DNA of 64,000 bases from Paenirhodobacter hankyongi (GTDB taxonomy: Bacteria > Pseudomonadota > Alphaproteobacteria > Rhodobacterales > Rhodobacteraceae). A program made the position numbers and the translations under genes. Shown here piece by piece: positions 17,262-25,645 of the stretch. The stretch spans positions 1 through 64,000 of the forward strand of contig NZ_RCHI01000003.1 in NCBI RefSeq assembly GCF_003664585.1. Direction: 5' to 3'. The notes beneath the pieces were generated by a model. That model worked only from the letters and a program-made list of their open reading frames with translations, made no database searches and was not told the DNA's origin. Position 1 is the first letter of the stretch, and the number at the start of each line of letters is the position of its first letter.

Positions 17262-19349
17262 TCAGAACGTCATCTGCATCGAGACATAGACCGTCCGCCC
17301 CGGCTCGTTCACCCGCGTCACCGTGGTGTCGAAGACGTTGCGCCGGCTCAGGTGCTGGGCATAGGTCTTGTCGAAGACGTTGTTGATGCCGCCGATCAGC
17401 CGGACATTCTCCTTCACCGCATAGCTGCCGAAGAGGTCAAGCGTCGCCCAGCCCGCGGTCTCGCCCGGGTCGATCTCGGCGTTGATCCGGTCCTGCCGCG
17501 TGGCCCAGTTCACCCGCGCGCCCGCATTCCACAGCGCCTCGTCCCACACCGCGCTGAGGCTGCCCTCGAGCGGCGGGATCTGCGCCAGCGGCGCATCGTC
17601 GCTGGTGTTCTGCCCGCGGGTATACGTGGCATCGCCCGCAAGGGTCAGCTTGCCCATCGAGTAGCTGCCCGAAACCTCGGCCCCCGACAGCGTCGCGCCG
17701 ATGTTGCGATATTCGGTGCGGGTGCTGGTGCTGCCCATCATCGAGATCGTCACCGAGTCCTGCAAGATGAAGTCATCGACCCGGTCGTAGAAAGCCGAGG
17801 CGTTCAGCGACCAGGTCTGCCGCGCCGTCTGGAAGCCGACGTCGAGCTGGTTGTGCTTCTCCGGCGCGATGTCGGGATTGCCGACCCAGGTCGGCGTGCC
17901 CATCGAGCCGCGCGCCATCGCGCGCTCGTTCGCATCCGCGGTGCGCACCGTGCGCGAGAGCCCGACGAAGGCCTTGGTGTCGGCGTCAAACGCATGCTCG
18001 AAGCGGATCAGCCCGCCGAGGTTGTCCTCGGTCCGCGCGCTGTCATAGGTCGTGCCGTAGACCGCCGAATAATAGTCGTTCGGCGTCACGCCACGCACCG
18101 CGACATCGGCCTTCGCCGCATCGGCGCGCACATGGTCGAAGCGCAGCCCCATCTTCAGCATGTCGCGCGAGCTCAGCGCCGTCTCGGTCTGGGCGTAAAG
18201 CCCGGTCTGCGCGATCGTCACGTCGGGCCAGGTCAGCGAGGACGGCGCGTCGAAATCGATCATCGCCGGCGTCATCGCCATGTAGCCCCAGGCGGTGCGG
18301 GCGTTCGACTGAGTGTCGATGCCGACGGTCGCCCTGGTGCGGCCGAACTCGAACTTGCCCTCGACCTTGCCGCCATGGGTGTCCGAGGTGGTGGGCGACA
18401 CCATCGCCATGCCGGTGGGCACCCGCAGCGAATAGTTGTCCATCGTGTGATCGACATTCGAGCGATAGAGCGTGCCCTCGATCCGCTTCAGCGGCCCGAG
18501 ATCAAGATCGACACCGCCGCGCAGGCGCAGGGTCTCGGTCTCGGACAGCGGGCTGTCCATGCCGGCGCCGGCGAATTCGACATCCTCGGCGCGGTCCTTC
18601 TCGATGTCGAGCGCAAGGTCGAGCCCGCCCTGCTTGTAGCCAAGCGTGACGCCCGCGCTCTTCTGCGTATAGGCCGAGCGCACGTCATGGCCCGACCCGT
18701 CCTTGTAATCGTCGGCGGTCTTGTATTCGCCGGAGGTCTCCAGATAGAGGCCGCGGCCCAGATCGAAGGACAGCCGCCCCGCGACCTCGCGCCCTGCCCC
18801 GTTCGAGGTGCCGCCCAGGGTCAGATCGCCGCTGACGCGCTTGCCCGCCTCGAAGTTCGGCGCATCGCGTTCAAGCCGGACCGTGCCGGCCGGCGCGCCC
18901 GGGCCATTCGTCACGCTGGAATAGCCCTTTTCCACGACGATCCGGTCGGCGCGGTAGAAGGCCGCGATCGAGGACGGCGGGTCCATCCGGTTCGGGCAGC
19001 CGCCATAGGTGAACGAGCCCGCGTCGATCACGTTGAGCTGGTTCTTCGACATGCCGCGCAGGATGATGTCGATGCCATGCCCGCCCATGCGCGAGCCGGA
19101 GATGCCCGGGATCGAGGACAGCAGCGCGCCCCCATCCAGCGCCGGCGGCACCGAGAGCGCGCGCGGAGGAACGGTGATCGTGGTGCCGTCCTGCTCGAGC
19201 GTCTTCGGCGCGACGACGATGGTGTCGAGCGCGAGCGGCGCCTCGGTCTTCGCCTCTTCGGCCAGGGCGGCCGGAGCCAGGGCGGCGGGGGCGAGGCTGC
19301 CAAGCAGCAGTGCGGTCACGCCAGGGCGTGCCGGAAAGAAGATGTTCAT
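17262..19349 (-). CDS. TonB-dependent copper receptor (OprC/NosA family)
   Basis: A 695-residue outer membrane receptor. A signal peptide (about 1-30) precedes the plug domain with GGHGIDIILRGMSKNQLNVI and the family-typical GGCPNRMDPPSSIAAFYRAD, followed by the barrel; the chain ends in phenylalanine (VSMQMTF), as usual for barrel proteins. The Cys-containing GGCPNRMDPP motif is characteristic of copper receptors such as OprC and NosA, which supply copper, in denitrifiers to nitrous oxide reductase. It is the last gene of a run on the minus strand with DUF2946 and DUF1513 proteins, behind a promoter with an FNR-like box. Confidence 0.92.
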   Translation of the reverse strand: MNIFFPARPGVTALLLGSLAPAALAPAALAEEAKTEAPLALDTIVVAPKTLEQDGTTITVPPRALSVPPALDGGALLSSIPGISGSRMGGHGIDIILRGMSKNQLNVIDAGSFTYGGCPNRMDPPSSIAAFYRADRIVVEKGYSSVTNGPGAPAGTVRLERDAPNFEAGKRVSGDLTLGGTSNGAGREVAGRLSFDLGRGLYLETSGEYKTADDYKDGSGHDVRSAYTQKSAGVTLGYKQGGLDLALDIEKDRAEDVEFAGAGMDSPLSETETLRLRGGVDLDLGPLKRIEGTLYRSNVDHTMDNYSLRVPTGMAMVSPTTSDTHGGKVEGKFEFGRTRATVGIDTQSNARTAWGYMAMTPAMIDFDAPSSLTWPDVTIAQTGLYAQTETALSSRDMLKMGLRFDHVRADAAKADVAVRGVTPNDYYSAVYGTTYDSARTEDNLGGLIRFEHAFDADTKAFVGLSRTVRTADANERAMARGSMGTPTWVGNPDIAPEKHNQLDVGFQTARQTWSLNASAFYDRVDDFILQDSVTISMMGSTSTRTEYRNIGATLSGAEVSGSYSMGKLTLAGDATYTRGQNTSDDAPLAQIPPLEGSLSAVWDEALWNAGARVNWATRQDRINAEIDPGETAGWATLDLFGSYAVKENVRLIGGINNVFDKTYAQHLSRRNVFDTTVTRVNEPGRTVYVSMQMTF

Positions 19350-19433
19350 GAGATCTCAGACCTTGTGGAAACGGAGCGGGAGGCCACGGCGGGGCCGTGG
19401 CATCGTCTTGCCCGGACGGACCGGGGCGGCGTT

Positions 19434-19841
19434 TCAGGTCAGGACGGGTGGGGCACGGATCGCCCGGCTGTGGTCGCGCCGCGCGCCTGCCGGCAGCCGC
19501 AGCACTGGCAGCGGCAAGGCCTCGCGGTGCACGCGGGCGTGGAAGGCCAGCTCGGGCGCAAAGCCCGGGGGCGCGGCAAAGCCAAGCACGCAGAACGGGC
19601 ATTTCGGGCCGGACTGCTCGCCGCCCGCGGCCGCATTGCGGGTCTTGCCGGTGGCGAGATCGATGACGATCCGGCTCAGCCCGGTGCCGTCGCACAGCTC
19701 GAGCATCACCTCGTTGGCGCCAAGATCGGGCGCGGCCGCGGCCGGCAGATAGGCCGCGCCGACCTGCAGGCTCAGAAGCAACGCCAGAACCACGGCGAAG
19801 ATGCCGTGGAAAGCTGCCCCGATGCGCTGCGCTGTTCTCAT
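19434..19841 (-). CDS. DUF2946 family protein
   Basis: A 135-residue protein with one N-terminal membrane segment (FHGIFAVVLALLLSLQVGAAY) and a CPFCVLG motif typical of DUF2946, a family of unknown function often next to copper receptor genes. The paired cysteines could bind metal, which is inference. A second cysteine-containing segment is ELCDGTGL. The ATG at 19841 is favoured because AGGTGAG lies nine bases upstream; an ATG at 19850 is too close to that site. It is followed by the TonB copper receptor on the same strand. Confidence 0.78.
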   Translation of the reverse strand: MRTAQRIGAAFHGIFAVVLALLLSLQVGAAYLPAAAAPDLGANEVMLELCDGTGLSRIVIDLATGKTRNAAAGGEQSGPKCPFCVLGFAAPPGFAPELAFHARVHREALPLPVLRLPAGARRDHSRAIRAPPVLT

Positions 19842-19945
19842 GACGCGCATCTCACCTGCGCTCACGAAAACGTCAAGCCCCGTGAGGCTGCGGCAAAGCT
19901 TCGCGCGACCGCCCCGCGCCCTTCCCGAAGGACGCGGGGCGGGGC

Positions 19946-21223
19946 TCAGGCGGCGGTCATGTGGCTGTGCCCGCCGACGACGGGCGCGGATCCGGTCAGC
20001 CGATGCACGACCCGGTGTGAACCGCGCTCGGCCACGATCAGCCCCTGCCAGTATCCGGCGATGACATAGCGGTCGCTGTCGGGCAGAAGCGCCAGCCCGC
20101 TCGGCCGCACCATCCCCCGGCTGCGCATGTCGATCGAGTGCACGAGCGCCCCGTCATCGCCCGAAAACACCATCAGCCGATGCGAGCTCGGAAAGATCGC
20201 CAGGAATTCGTTGTGCAGCGGATCGTATTCGACCGACAGCCCCTCGAGCAGATGCGCCTGCGGCTCGCCCCGGGCGAGAACCCGCACCGGCCCGCCCGCC
20301 CGGTCGAGCAGGACAGGCGCCATCGGCAGATAGGAGGCCGTGGGGTTCGGATCGACCGGAAGGGCATCTGCCACGTCGCCGATCGCCTGCAGCCAGATCG
20401 CATTGTCCCCCGGCAGCCCCTGCCGTGCGCGGATCGCAAAGATCCTGCCCCCGCGGCCCAGCGCCAGGTGACGCACCTCGGCGTGGGGATCGGGCACGGC
20501 AAGACGGCGCAGCAGCCGGCCGCTGTCCAGATCGACGACCGTCACCGCCGGCTCGACGACCTGCCAGAGCCCGCCGCGCCGCCTCGGCACCGAGCCGTAA
20601 TTGGCCACGATCACCGACCGCCCGTCGTCGGACAGGCGCAGCTCGTGCGGGTCGATGCCATGCGTCGGGAGCGTGTCGAGAACCCGCAGCGTCATCGGGT
20701 CGCGCCGCGACAGCCGGCCGTAGTGATCCGACGGCCGTCCGGCATAGGGCCTCTCGGGGGCGCGCTCGGCGCAAAGCACGGTCCCGTCCGGCAGGAACAG
20801 GCCATGCCCGCCACCGCGCCATCCGGGCCCGAGCGAGCGGCCGACCGCGATCATCTCGAGCGTTTGCGGATCGAAGGTGACATGATGCGCCGCCCCCTCT
20901 CCGCCGCCCAGATTCATCCGCCCGAAAAAGCCTGCGCGCCCGTCGGGCGAGATCGCCACGTCATGGGCGATGACCGGGAACACCGCCTGCCGGACCTCGC
21001 CGCGAGGCGAGATCCGGGTCAGCATGGTTTCGGGCCCCTCCTTGGCCCGGCGCCGGCTGTCGGGCGGCTCGCCGACCGGGCGCAGCTTCTCGGGATGATA
21101 GCCGGGGATGAACAGGCTGGCCTGCATCCCGGACCCCGACCGCTCCGGCACAAGCGCCGGAGCGCATCCCGCAAGGACCGGCAGCGACGCCGCCATTCCA
21201 AGGGTGAAATCACGGCGTCGCAT
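19946..21223 (-). CDS. DUF1513 domain protein, predicted exported lipoprotein
   Basis: A 425-residue protein starting MRRRDFTLGMAASLPVLAGC, a leader with paired arginines and a lipobox, so it is probably exported by Tat and acylated. The body has beta-propeller-like repeats: HDVAISPDGRAGFFG, GGHGLFLPDGTVLCAE, HGIDPHELRLSDDGRSVIVANYG and SGLALLPDSDRYVIAGYWQG, each with a His/Asp-rich turn. DUF1513 proteins commonly accompany periplasmic iron or copper uptake genes in alphaproteobacteria; their reaction is not known. GGGGGAG precedes the ATG. It starts 13 bases after the upstream lipoprotein and is followed by DUF2946 and the copper receptor. Confidence 0.83.
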   Translation of the reverse strand: MRRRDFTLGMAASLPVLAGCAPALVPERSGSGMQASLFIPGYHPEKLRPVGEPPDSRRRAKEGPETMLTRISPRGEVRQAVFPVIAHDVAISPDGRAGFFGRMNLGGGEGAAHHVTFDPQTLEMIAVGRSLGPGWRGGGHGLFLPDGTVLCAERAPERPYAGRPSDHYGRLSRRDPMTLRVLDTLPTHGIDPHELRLSDDGRSVIVANYGSVPRRRGGLWQVVEPAVTVVDLDSGRLLRRLAVPDPHAEVRHLALGRGGRIFAIRARQGLPGDNAIWLQAIGDVADALPVDPNPTASYLPMAPVLLDRAGGPVRVLARGEPQAHLLEGLSVEYDPLHNEFLAIFPSSHRLMVFSGDDGALVHSIDMRSRGMVRPSGLALLPDSDRYVIAGYWQGLIVAERGSHRVVHRLTGSAPVVGGHSHMTAA

Positions 21224-21236
21224 GCTCGGCTCCCCC

Positions 21237-21722
21237 TCAGTGCGAGTGACCGCCGTCGTGATCGCCGCGCGCGCTGGCCGCGGCCGCATTGCGCGCCTGC
21301 CGCACCGAGGTCCGCAACGCCGGAACACGGTCACAGCTGGCCCGGTCGCCGGACAGGCAGCGGATGTAGTTGTCGTAATAGTTCGACTCGGCATCGAGGG
21401 CGTTGGCTTCAAGCCCATGGGCATAGATCGCCCGGCCATCGGCCGCATCGCGCCGGGCGCGGAAGGTCTCCATCAGGTAGGACCGGGTGATATCCGGCAT
21501 GTCCGCCGCGAACTGGAAGACCTCGCCGCCCGGAACGATGTTGAAGGCGGTGTCATTGGCAATCTGCTTGCCGATGGTCTTGTAATCGTCCGCCGTATAT
21601 TCCTGCCCGGTGCCATATTCGACGACGCGATCCGCGGCATTGCCGACAGGGTTGCATCCGGCGATCAGGGCAAGCACGACCAGGGCCGGAAGCGACTTCC
21701 GGCACAGATGAGATGTCCGCAT
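21237..21722 (-). CDS. Small lipoprotein with a His-rich C-terminus
   Basis: A 161-residue protein of no family I recognise. MRTSHLCRKSLPALVVLALI is followed by AGC, a clear lipobox. The body contains EYGTGQEYTADDYKTIGKQI and two cysteines in RCLSGDRASC that may form a disulfide. The tail ends GDHDGGHSH, three histidines among nine residues, a likely metal-binding end. AAGGAGGAG lies ideally before the ATG. It is the first gene of the copper cluster and the one closest to the FNR-like box, so it may help handle copper in the periplasm; that role is inference. Confidence 0.82.
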   Translation of the reverse strand: MRTSHLCRKSLPALVVLALIAGCNPVGNAADRVVEYGTGQEYTADDYKTIGKQIANDTAFNIVPGGEVFQFAADMPDITRSYLMETFRARRDAADGRAIYAHGLEANALDAESNYYDNYIRCLSGDRASCDRVPALRTSVRQARNAAAASARGDHDGGHSH

Positions 21723-21730
21723 CTTCTCCT

Positions 21731-21755
21731 CCTTAAGCTGCGACACGGCTTAAGG
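21731..21755. promoter_or_regulatory. Perfect inverted repeat over the -10 and RBS of the copper cluster
   Basis: CCTTAAGC and GCTTAAGG, 8-base perfect arms separated by 9 bases. The left arm overlaps the Shine-Dalgarno sequence of the lipoprotein gene and the right arm overlaps the predicted -10 region. It could be an operator. If transcribed from further upstream it could form a hairpin masking the ribosome binding site. Confidence 0.6.
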
Positions 21756-21758
21756 ATA

Positions 21759-21772
21759 TCACGATCTCGTGA
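21759..21772. promoter_or_regulatory. Inverted repeat in the -35 to -10 spacer of the copper cluster promoter
   Basis: TCACGA-TC-TCGTGA, with perfect 6-base arms and 2 central bases, lies between the FNR-like box and the predicted -10 element. This is a typical place for a repressor operator. The binding protein is unknown. Confidence 0.5.
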
Positions 21773-21780
21773 GGCCGTCG

Positions 21781-21794
21781 TTGAGCCAGATCAA
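21781..21794 (-). promoter_or_regulatory. FNR/FnrL-like box upstream of the copper cluster
   Basis: TTGAGCCAGATCAA matches TTGAT-N4-ATCAA at nine of ten defined positions. Centred at 21787.5, it would place a class II start site near 21746, with TATCCT at the correct -12 to -7 position and a 24-nt leader before the lipoprotein ATG. Confidence 0.6.
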
Positions 21795-21844
21795 GCTTGC
21801 CCGGGACAGACTGCCGCACCGGCCGAGGACGGACCCACCCGGGA

Positions 21845-22576
21845 TCACCGGACCGGGCCGCGACCGGCGCGCGGATCGGCCGCGCCGGAGAAGAGATCGC
21901 GCAGCCCGGCGGCCCCGCCCTCTGCCGCGAGCCAGCGCAGCACCGCGCAGCCCGCCTCGGCATAAAGCCCGGGGTCGCGCGCGGCAAGCGGCGCCCAGTC
22001 GAAGGGAGTCTCGGGCAGATCGGCGCGCGGCGCGCGGCGGCAGCGCGCGGCGCCCTGACCCGGACCGAGGTAGCGCGGATCATCCGAGATCACCACCGAC
22101 AGTCCCTCGTCGAACCAGGTCGGCAACCGCCCGCCAAGCTGCCCCCGAAGACCAAGCTGGGCGTGGGTCTCGGCATGGGCAAGCTCGTGGGTCAGCACGG
22201 TGGCCGACAGCCCGCGCGGCGCAAGCCGCACCACCGAGACGGGCCCGAGCGAATAGGTCACCGCCGCCGCCCCCCGCCCGCCAAGGCGGCGGTCGCAGGC
22301 GGCGCTTTCGCAGGCGATCAGGCGCAGATGCGCACGCGGCGGGCCGTAGAAGGCGGCGATGCGGGCGCGGGCGGCGCGGACCTCGGCCGCAAGCGCCACA
22401 CGGGCATGGGCCGGCATCGAGGCCTCGACCCAGAGCCCGGCGCCCGCGGGGTCAAGCCCGAAGCAGCGCGGACAGGCCGCCCCGCGCAATGCCGGCAGGA
22501 AGGCCAGCAGCGCCGCAAGGCCGAGCCCCGCGCCAAGCGCGAGGGCCAGAAGGGAAATGCGCATCGCCCGCCACAT
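21845..22576 (-). CDS. Predicted membrane-anchored gluzincin-type zinc peptidase
   Basis: A 243-residue protein with an N-terminal membrane anchor or signal (about 6-30) and a catalytic motif HELAHAETH (130-138), followed by WFDEGLSVVISDD (154-166), whose Glu157 would be the third zinc ligand. This is the M1/MA-clan layout (HExxH then WxxEG). Cys35/Cys38 (CPRC) and Cys89/Cys94 could form disulfides outside the cytoplasm. Short domains like this are usually annotated as uncharacterised metallopeptidases. The start is uncertain; ATG at 22576 or 22564 would both fit. It lies just downstream of trmJ. Confidence 0.75.
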   Translation of the reverse strand: MWRAMRISLLALALGAGLGLAALLAFLPALRGAACPRCFGLDPAGAGLWVEASMPAHARVALAAEVRAARARIAAFYGPPRAHLRLIACESAACDRRLGGRGAAAVTYSLGPVSVVRLAPRGLSATVLTHELAHAETHAQLGLRGQLGGRLPTWFDEGLSVVISDDPRYLGPGQGAARCRRAPRADLPETPFDWAPLAARDPGLYAEAGCAVLRWLAAEGGAAGLRDLFSGAADPRAGRGPVR

Positions 22577-22614
22577 CGGGGCAGGATGGCCGGGCGCGCG
22601 CCGGCCCGCAAGCC

Positions 22615-23367
22615 TCAGTCGCGGCGGCGGATGATCTGCCGCAGCATGCCGTGCAGGGTCTGCACATCGGCCCGCGTCAGCCCGAAGCGCGACCACATGT
22701 TGCGCAGGTTGCGCTTCATCATCGGGCCCTTGTCGGCCGGGAAGAAGAACCCCGCCTGCTCGAGCACCTCTTCATAGTGATCGCCCAGCTTCTCGACATC
22801 GAGGGCGCTTGCCACCTCGGTGCCGGCAAGCCCCGGCGCGACCGGCGCGGCCGAACTTTCCTGCCGTGACAGCTCATAGGCCATCAGCAGCACCGCCTGC
22901 GCGAGGTTGAGCGAGAAGAAGACCGGGTTCACCGGCACGGTGATGATCGCATTCGCCCGCGCGATGTCGTCGTTTTCAAGCCCGGTGCGCTCGGGCCCGA
23001 AGAGCACCGCGATCTTCTGCCCCGCCGCCATCCGCGCCCGCGCCTCGGCCATCGCCGCCTCGGGGGTGTAGATCGGCTTCGTCAGCTCGCGCCCGCGCGC
23101 GGTGGTGGCAAAGACGAAATCGCAATCCGCGATCGCCGCCCCGGTGTCGTCGAAGACGCCGGCATGGTCGAGCACCTTCGTCGCCGCGCCCGAGGCGGTG
23201 GCCACCGCCTTCGGGTTCGGCCAGCCGTCGCGCGGCGCGACCATCCGCAGCGACGCGAAGGAGAAGTTCAGCATCGCGCGCGCCGCCGCGCCGATGTTCT
23301 CGCCCATCTGCGGGCGCACCAGCACGAAAACGGGGTTGCGGATCAGGCTGTCGTCGGGATCGGTCAT
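22615..23367 (-). CDS. trmJ: tRNA (cytidine/uridine-2'-O-)-methyltransferase TrmJ
   Basis: A 250-residue SPOUT methyltransferase that 2'-O-methylates the tRNA anticodon loop position 32. It starts with PVFVLVRPQMGENIGAAARA, containing the conserved NIGAAAR motif. The trefoil-knot motifs are VLFGPERTGLENDDI and VNPVFFSLNLAQAVLLMAYE. The C-terminal helical extension is characteristic of TrmJ as opposed to TrmL. It is divergent from the thiamine-phosphate-synthase-like gene. Confidence 0.9.
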   Translation of the reverse strand: MTDPDDSLIRNPVFVLVRPQMGENIGAAARAMLNFSFASLRMVAPRDGWPNPKAVATASGAATKVLDHAGVFDDTGAAIADCDFVFATTARGRELTKPIYTPEAAMAEARARMAAGQKIAVLFGPERTGLENDDIARANAIITVPVNPVFFSLNLAQAVLLMAYELSRQESSAAPVAPGLAGTEVASALDVEKLGDHYEEVLEQAGFFFPADKGPMMKRNLRNMWSRFGLTRADVQTLHGMLRQIIRRRD

Positions 23368-23492
23368 CGGGGGTCCTTTCGGGGGGCCTTTTCGCGCGCC
23401 GTCCTAGCCCCGCAGGCCCCGCGCCGCAAGCCCTCTGGCCTCGGCCCCTGCGCTGCGCTAGAAGGCGCGAAACACGTTTTCCAGGAGGCGTC

Positions 23493-24110
23493 ATGGCCGA
23501 GGACCGCCCGCAGATCTACCTGCTCACCCCGCCGAGCTTCGATCTCGACATCTTCCCGCAGACGCTGTCGCGGGTGCTGGCCGCCCAGGAGGTGGCCTGC
23601 ATCCGCCTCGCACTCGCCAGCCGCGACGAGGATGCGGTGATGCGTGCGGCCGACGCCGTGCGGCTTGTGGCGCATGAGCATGACGTGGCGCTGGTGATCG
23701 AGGATCACCTCCAGCTCGTCGAGCGGCAGGGCCTTGACGGCGTGCATCTGAGCGACGGCGCGCGCTCGGTCCGCGCCGCGCGCAAGGCGCTTGGCCCCGA
23801 TGCGATCGTCGGCGCCTTCTGCGGTGCGTCGAAACATGACGGCATGGGCGCGGGCGAAGCCGGCGCCGATTACGTGGTCTTCGGCCCCGTCGGCGAGACC
23901 GGGCTCGGCCACGGCACGCGGGCCGGGCGCGACCTCTTCGCCTGGTGGAGCGAGATGATCGAGGTGCCGGTGGTGGCCGAGGGTGCGCTGACCGAGGAGC
24001 TGGTGCGCGATCTGGCCCCGGTGACCGATTTCTTCGGCATCGGCGAGGAGATCTGGAGCAGCGACGATCCGGTTGCGGCGCTGGCCCGGCTTGTCGCGGC
24101 GATGGGCTGA
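23493..24110 (+). CDS. Thiamine phosphate synthase-like TIM-barrel protein
   Basis: A 205-residue protein of the ThiE/TenI fold. It has QIYLLTPPSFDLDIFPQTLS at the N-terminus, EDHLQLVERQGLDGVHLSDGAR (the strand-4 region with the substrate aspartate) and GADYVVFGPVGETG (phosphate-binding loop region). Canonical ThiE couples HMP-diphosphate and thiazole phosphate. This version, common in Rhodobacteraceae and apart from other thi genes, diverges in the first strands, so the reaction is not certain. It lies three bases upstream of the kinase gene and is probably co-transcribed with it. Confidence 0.75.
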   Translation: MAEDRPQIYLLTPPSFDLDIFPQTLSRVLAAQEVACIRLALASRDEDAVMRAADAVRLVAHEHDVALVIEDHLQLVERQGLDGVHLSDGARSVRAARKALGPDAIVGAFCGASKHDGMGAGEAGADYVVFGPVGETGLGHGTRAGRDLFAWWSEMIEVPVVAEGALTEELVRDLAPVTDFFGIGEEIWSSDDPVAALARLVAAMG

Positions 24111-24113
24111 CCC

Positions 24114-24809
24114 ATGCGCGAGAGCGAAGCGGGCGAGTTCTGGCTGGGCGATTCCGACGGGCCGATGGGCGATGTCGGGGCCTTCATGGCCAGCGAGCTG
24201 CGCGCCGACCGCGCCGATCTGGCCGGCCATATCCGCCAGCTTGACGGTGCGCGAAATCTGATCGCGATCGCCGGCGCCCCCGGGGCCGGCAAGTCGCGGC
24301 TCGCGGCCGAGATCGCGGCCGAGCTGAATGCGCGCACGCCAGGATCGGCCGCCGTGGTGGCGATGGACGGCTTTCACCTGCCGAACGAGGTGCTTGCTGC
24401 GCGCGGGCTCCTGCCCCGCAAGGGCGCACCCGAAACCTTCGACGTCGCGGCGCTGGCGGCGAGCCTTGCCGCGCTGAAGACGGGCGACGCGGTCGCCGTG
24501 CCGGAGTTCGACCGCGCGGCGGATGCGGTGGTGCCTGCCGCCGGGACCGTGCCGGCATCCGTGCGTTTCGTGATCGTCGAGGGCAATTACCTGCTGCTGA
24601 CCCGGCCGGACTGGCGCGCGCTTTACCCGCTCTTCGATCTGACGATCCGGCTCTCGGTGCCCGAGGCCGAGCTGCGGCGCCGGCTGCTTCTGCGCTGGCA
24701 GGCCCTGCCCGAGGCCGAGGCGCGCCGCCGCGTCGAGGAGAACGACCTGCCGAACGGGCGACTCCTGCGGCAGGAAAACCGGGCCGCCGATCTGGTGGTG
24801 GCAGGCTGA
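24114..24809 (+). CDS. P-loop sugar/nucleoside kinase family protein
   Basis: A 231-residue kinase with Walker A in IAGAPGAGKSRLA (about 53-63), AMDGFHLPNEVL in the substrate-binding position and VIVEGNYLLLTRP as Walker B-like strand. This is the uridine-kinase/pantothenate-kinase-related group that includes fructose transport-linked FrcK proteins. The substrate is not determined by sequence. A start at an internal ATG (24186, MASELRADRADL) is possible and would remove a weakly conserved leader. It follows the ThiE-like gene after three bases. Confidence 0.8.
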   Translation: MRESEAGEFWLGDSDGPMGDVGAFMASELRADRADLAGHIRQLDGARNLIAIAGAPGAGKSRLAAEIAAELNARTPGSAAVVAMDGFHLPNEVLAARGLLPRKGAPETFDVAALAASLAALKTGDAVAVPEFDRAADAVVPAAGTVPASVRFVIVEGNYLLLTRPDWRALYPLFDLTIRLSVPEAELRRRLLLRWQALPEAEARRRVEENDLPNGRLLRQENRAADLVVAG

Positions 24810-24824
24810 GCCCTGGCGGGGTCC

Positions 24825-24889
24825 GGGGGGCGCTGCCCCCTCTTCGGCTGCGCCGAATTCACCCCCGAGGTATTTTCGGCAAGGAGAAG
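24825..24889 (+). repeat. Dispersed intergenic repeat, copy 1
   Basis: A unit comprising GGGGGCGCTGCCCCC, a short A+T-poor linker with GGCTGCGCC and AATTC, then CCCCCGAGGTATTTTCGG and CAAGGAGAAG. The same order recurs at 43275-43335, and the second part at 36511-36557. The first part forms a hairpin and could act as a terminator for the kinase gene. The rest of the spacer to 24999 shows nothing else. Confidence 0.7.
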
Positions 24890-24999
24890 GCAGGGGCCGC
24901 GATGCGCGGCGCCTTGCCGATCGGCGCGATGTCACGCAGCGTCGTGATTGGTGTGGCAGGCTTCGTCCTGATAGGATGCGCCATCCCCCGGAGACGACC

Positions 25000-25644
25000 A
25001 TGACCCGCCATACCCTTGCCCATTCCTTTGCCGAGCATTTCGCCGATGGCGTGATGCATGTTCTCGGCGTGATCGCCGCCGTTGCCGGGGTGAGCGCGCT
25101 GATCGTCTGGGCGGCGCTGACCGCCGAGCCCGGGCGGATCTGGCCGCTTGTCGTCTATGCGGTGGGGCTGCTCGCCTCGTTCGGCTTCTCGGCGGGCTAC
25201 AACATGACGCTGCATGCGAAGACCCGCGCCGTGCTGCGCCGCTTCGACCATGCCGCGATCTATCTGCTGATCGCCGGCACCTACACGCCGATGGCCCTCA
25301 TCGGCCTTGGCGGGCGGGCCGGGCTGTGGCTCACCGCGGCGATCTGGGCGCTGGCGGCCCTGGGCATGGTGATGAAGCTCGGCTTCTTCCACCGCTTCGA
25401 GCGGGCGGGATTCGTGCTCTATCTCGCCATGGGCTGGCTGGGCATCGTCGCGATCTGGCCGCTGCTGCAGGCGCTGCCGCTTGCCGTCCTGATCCTTCTG
25501 GGCGCGGGCGGCCTGATCTACACGCTCGGCACGATCTTCTATCAGCTCGACCGCATCCCGTTCTCGCGCGCGATCTGGCATGGCCATGTGCTCGCGGCCG
25601 CGGCGGTGCATTACGCCGCGGTGCTGCTGGTGGCCGCGCACTGA
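25000..25644 (+). CDS. Hemolysin III family (TrhA/YqfA) membrane protein
   Basis: A 214-residue protein with seven hydrophobic segments of the PAQR/hemolysin III superfamily. The conserved parts are ADGVMHVLGVIAAV near the start, the HA-DHAAIYLLIAGTYTP block (about 77-95, usually NHA-DH.AI...IAGTYTP) and WHGHVLAAAAVHYAAV at the end, whose histidines form the presumed metal site of the family. Despite the name, a haemolytic role is not established; E. coli YqfA/TrhA affects membrane energetics. GGAG lies eight bases before the ATG. Confidence 0.88.
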   Translation: MTRHTLAHSFAEHFADGVMHVLGVIAAVAGVSALIVWAALTAEPGRIWPLVVYAVGLLASFGFSAGYNMTLHAKTRAVLRRFDHAAIYLLIAGTYTPMALIGLGGRAGLWLTAAIWALAALGMVMKLGFFHRFERAGFVLYLAMGWLGIVAIWPLLQALPLAVLILLGAGGLIYTLGTIFYQLDRIPFSRAIWHGHVLAAAAVHYAAVLLVAAH

Positions 25645-25645
25645 C

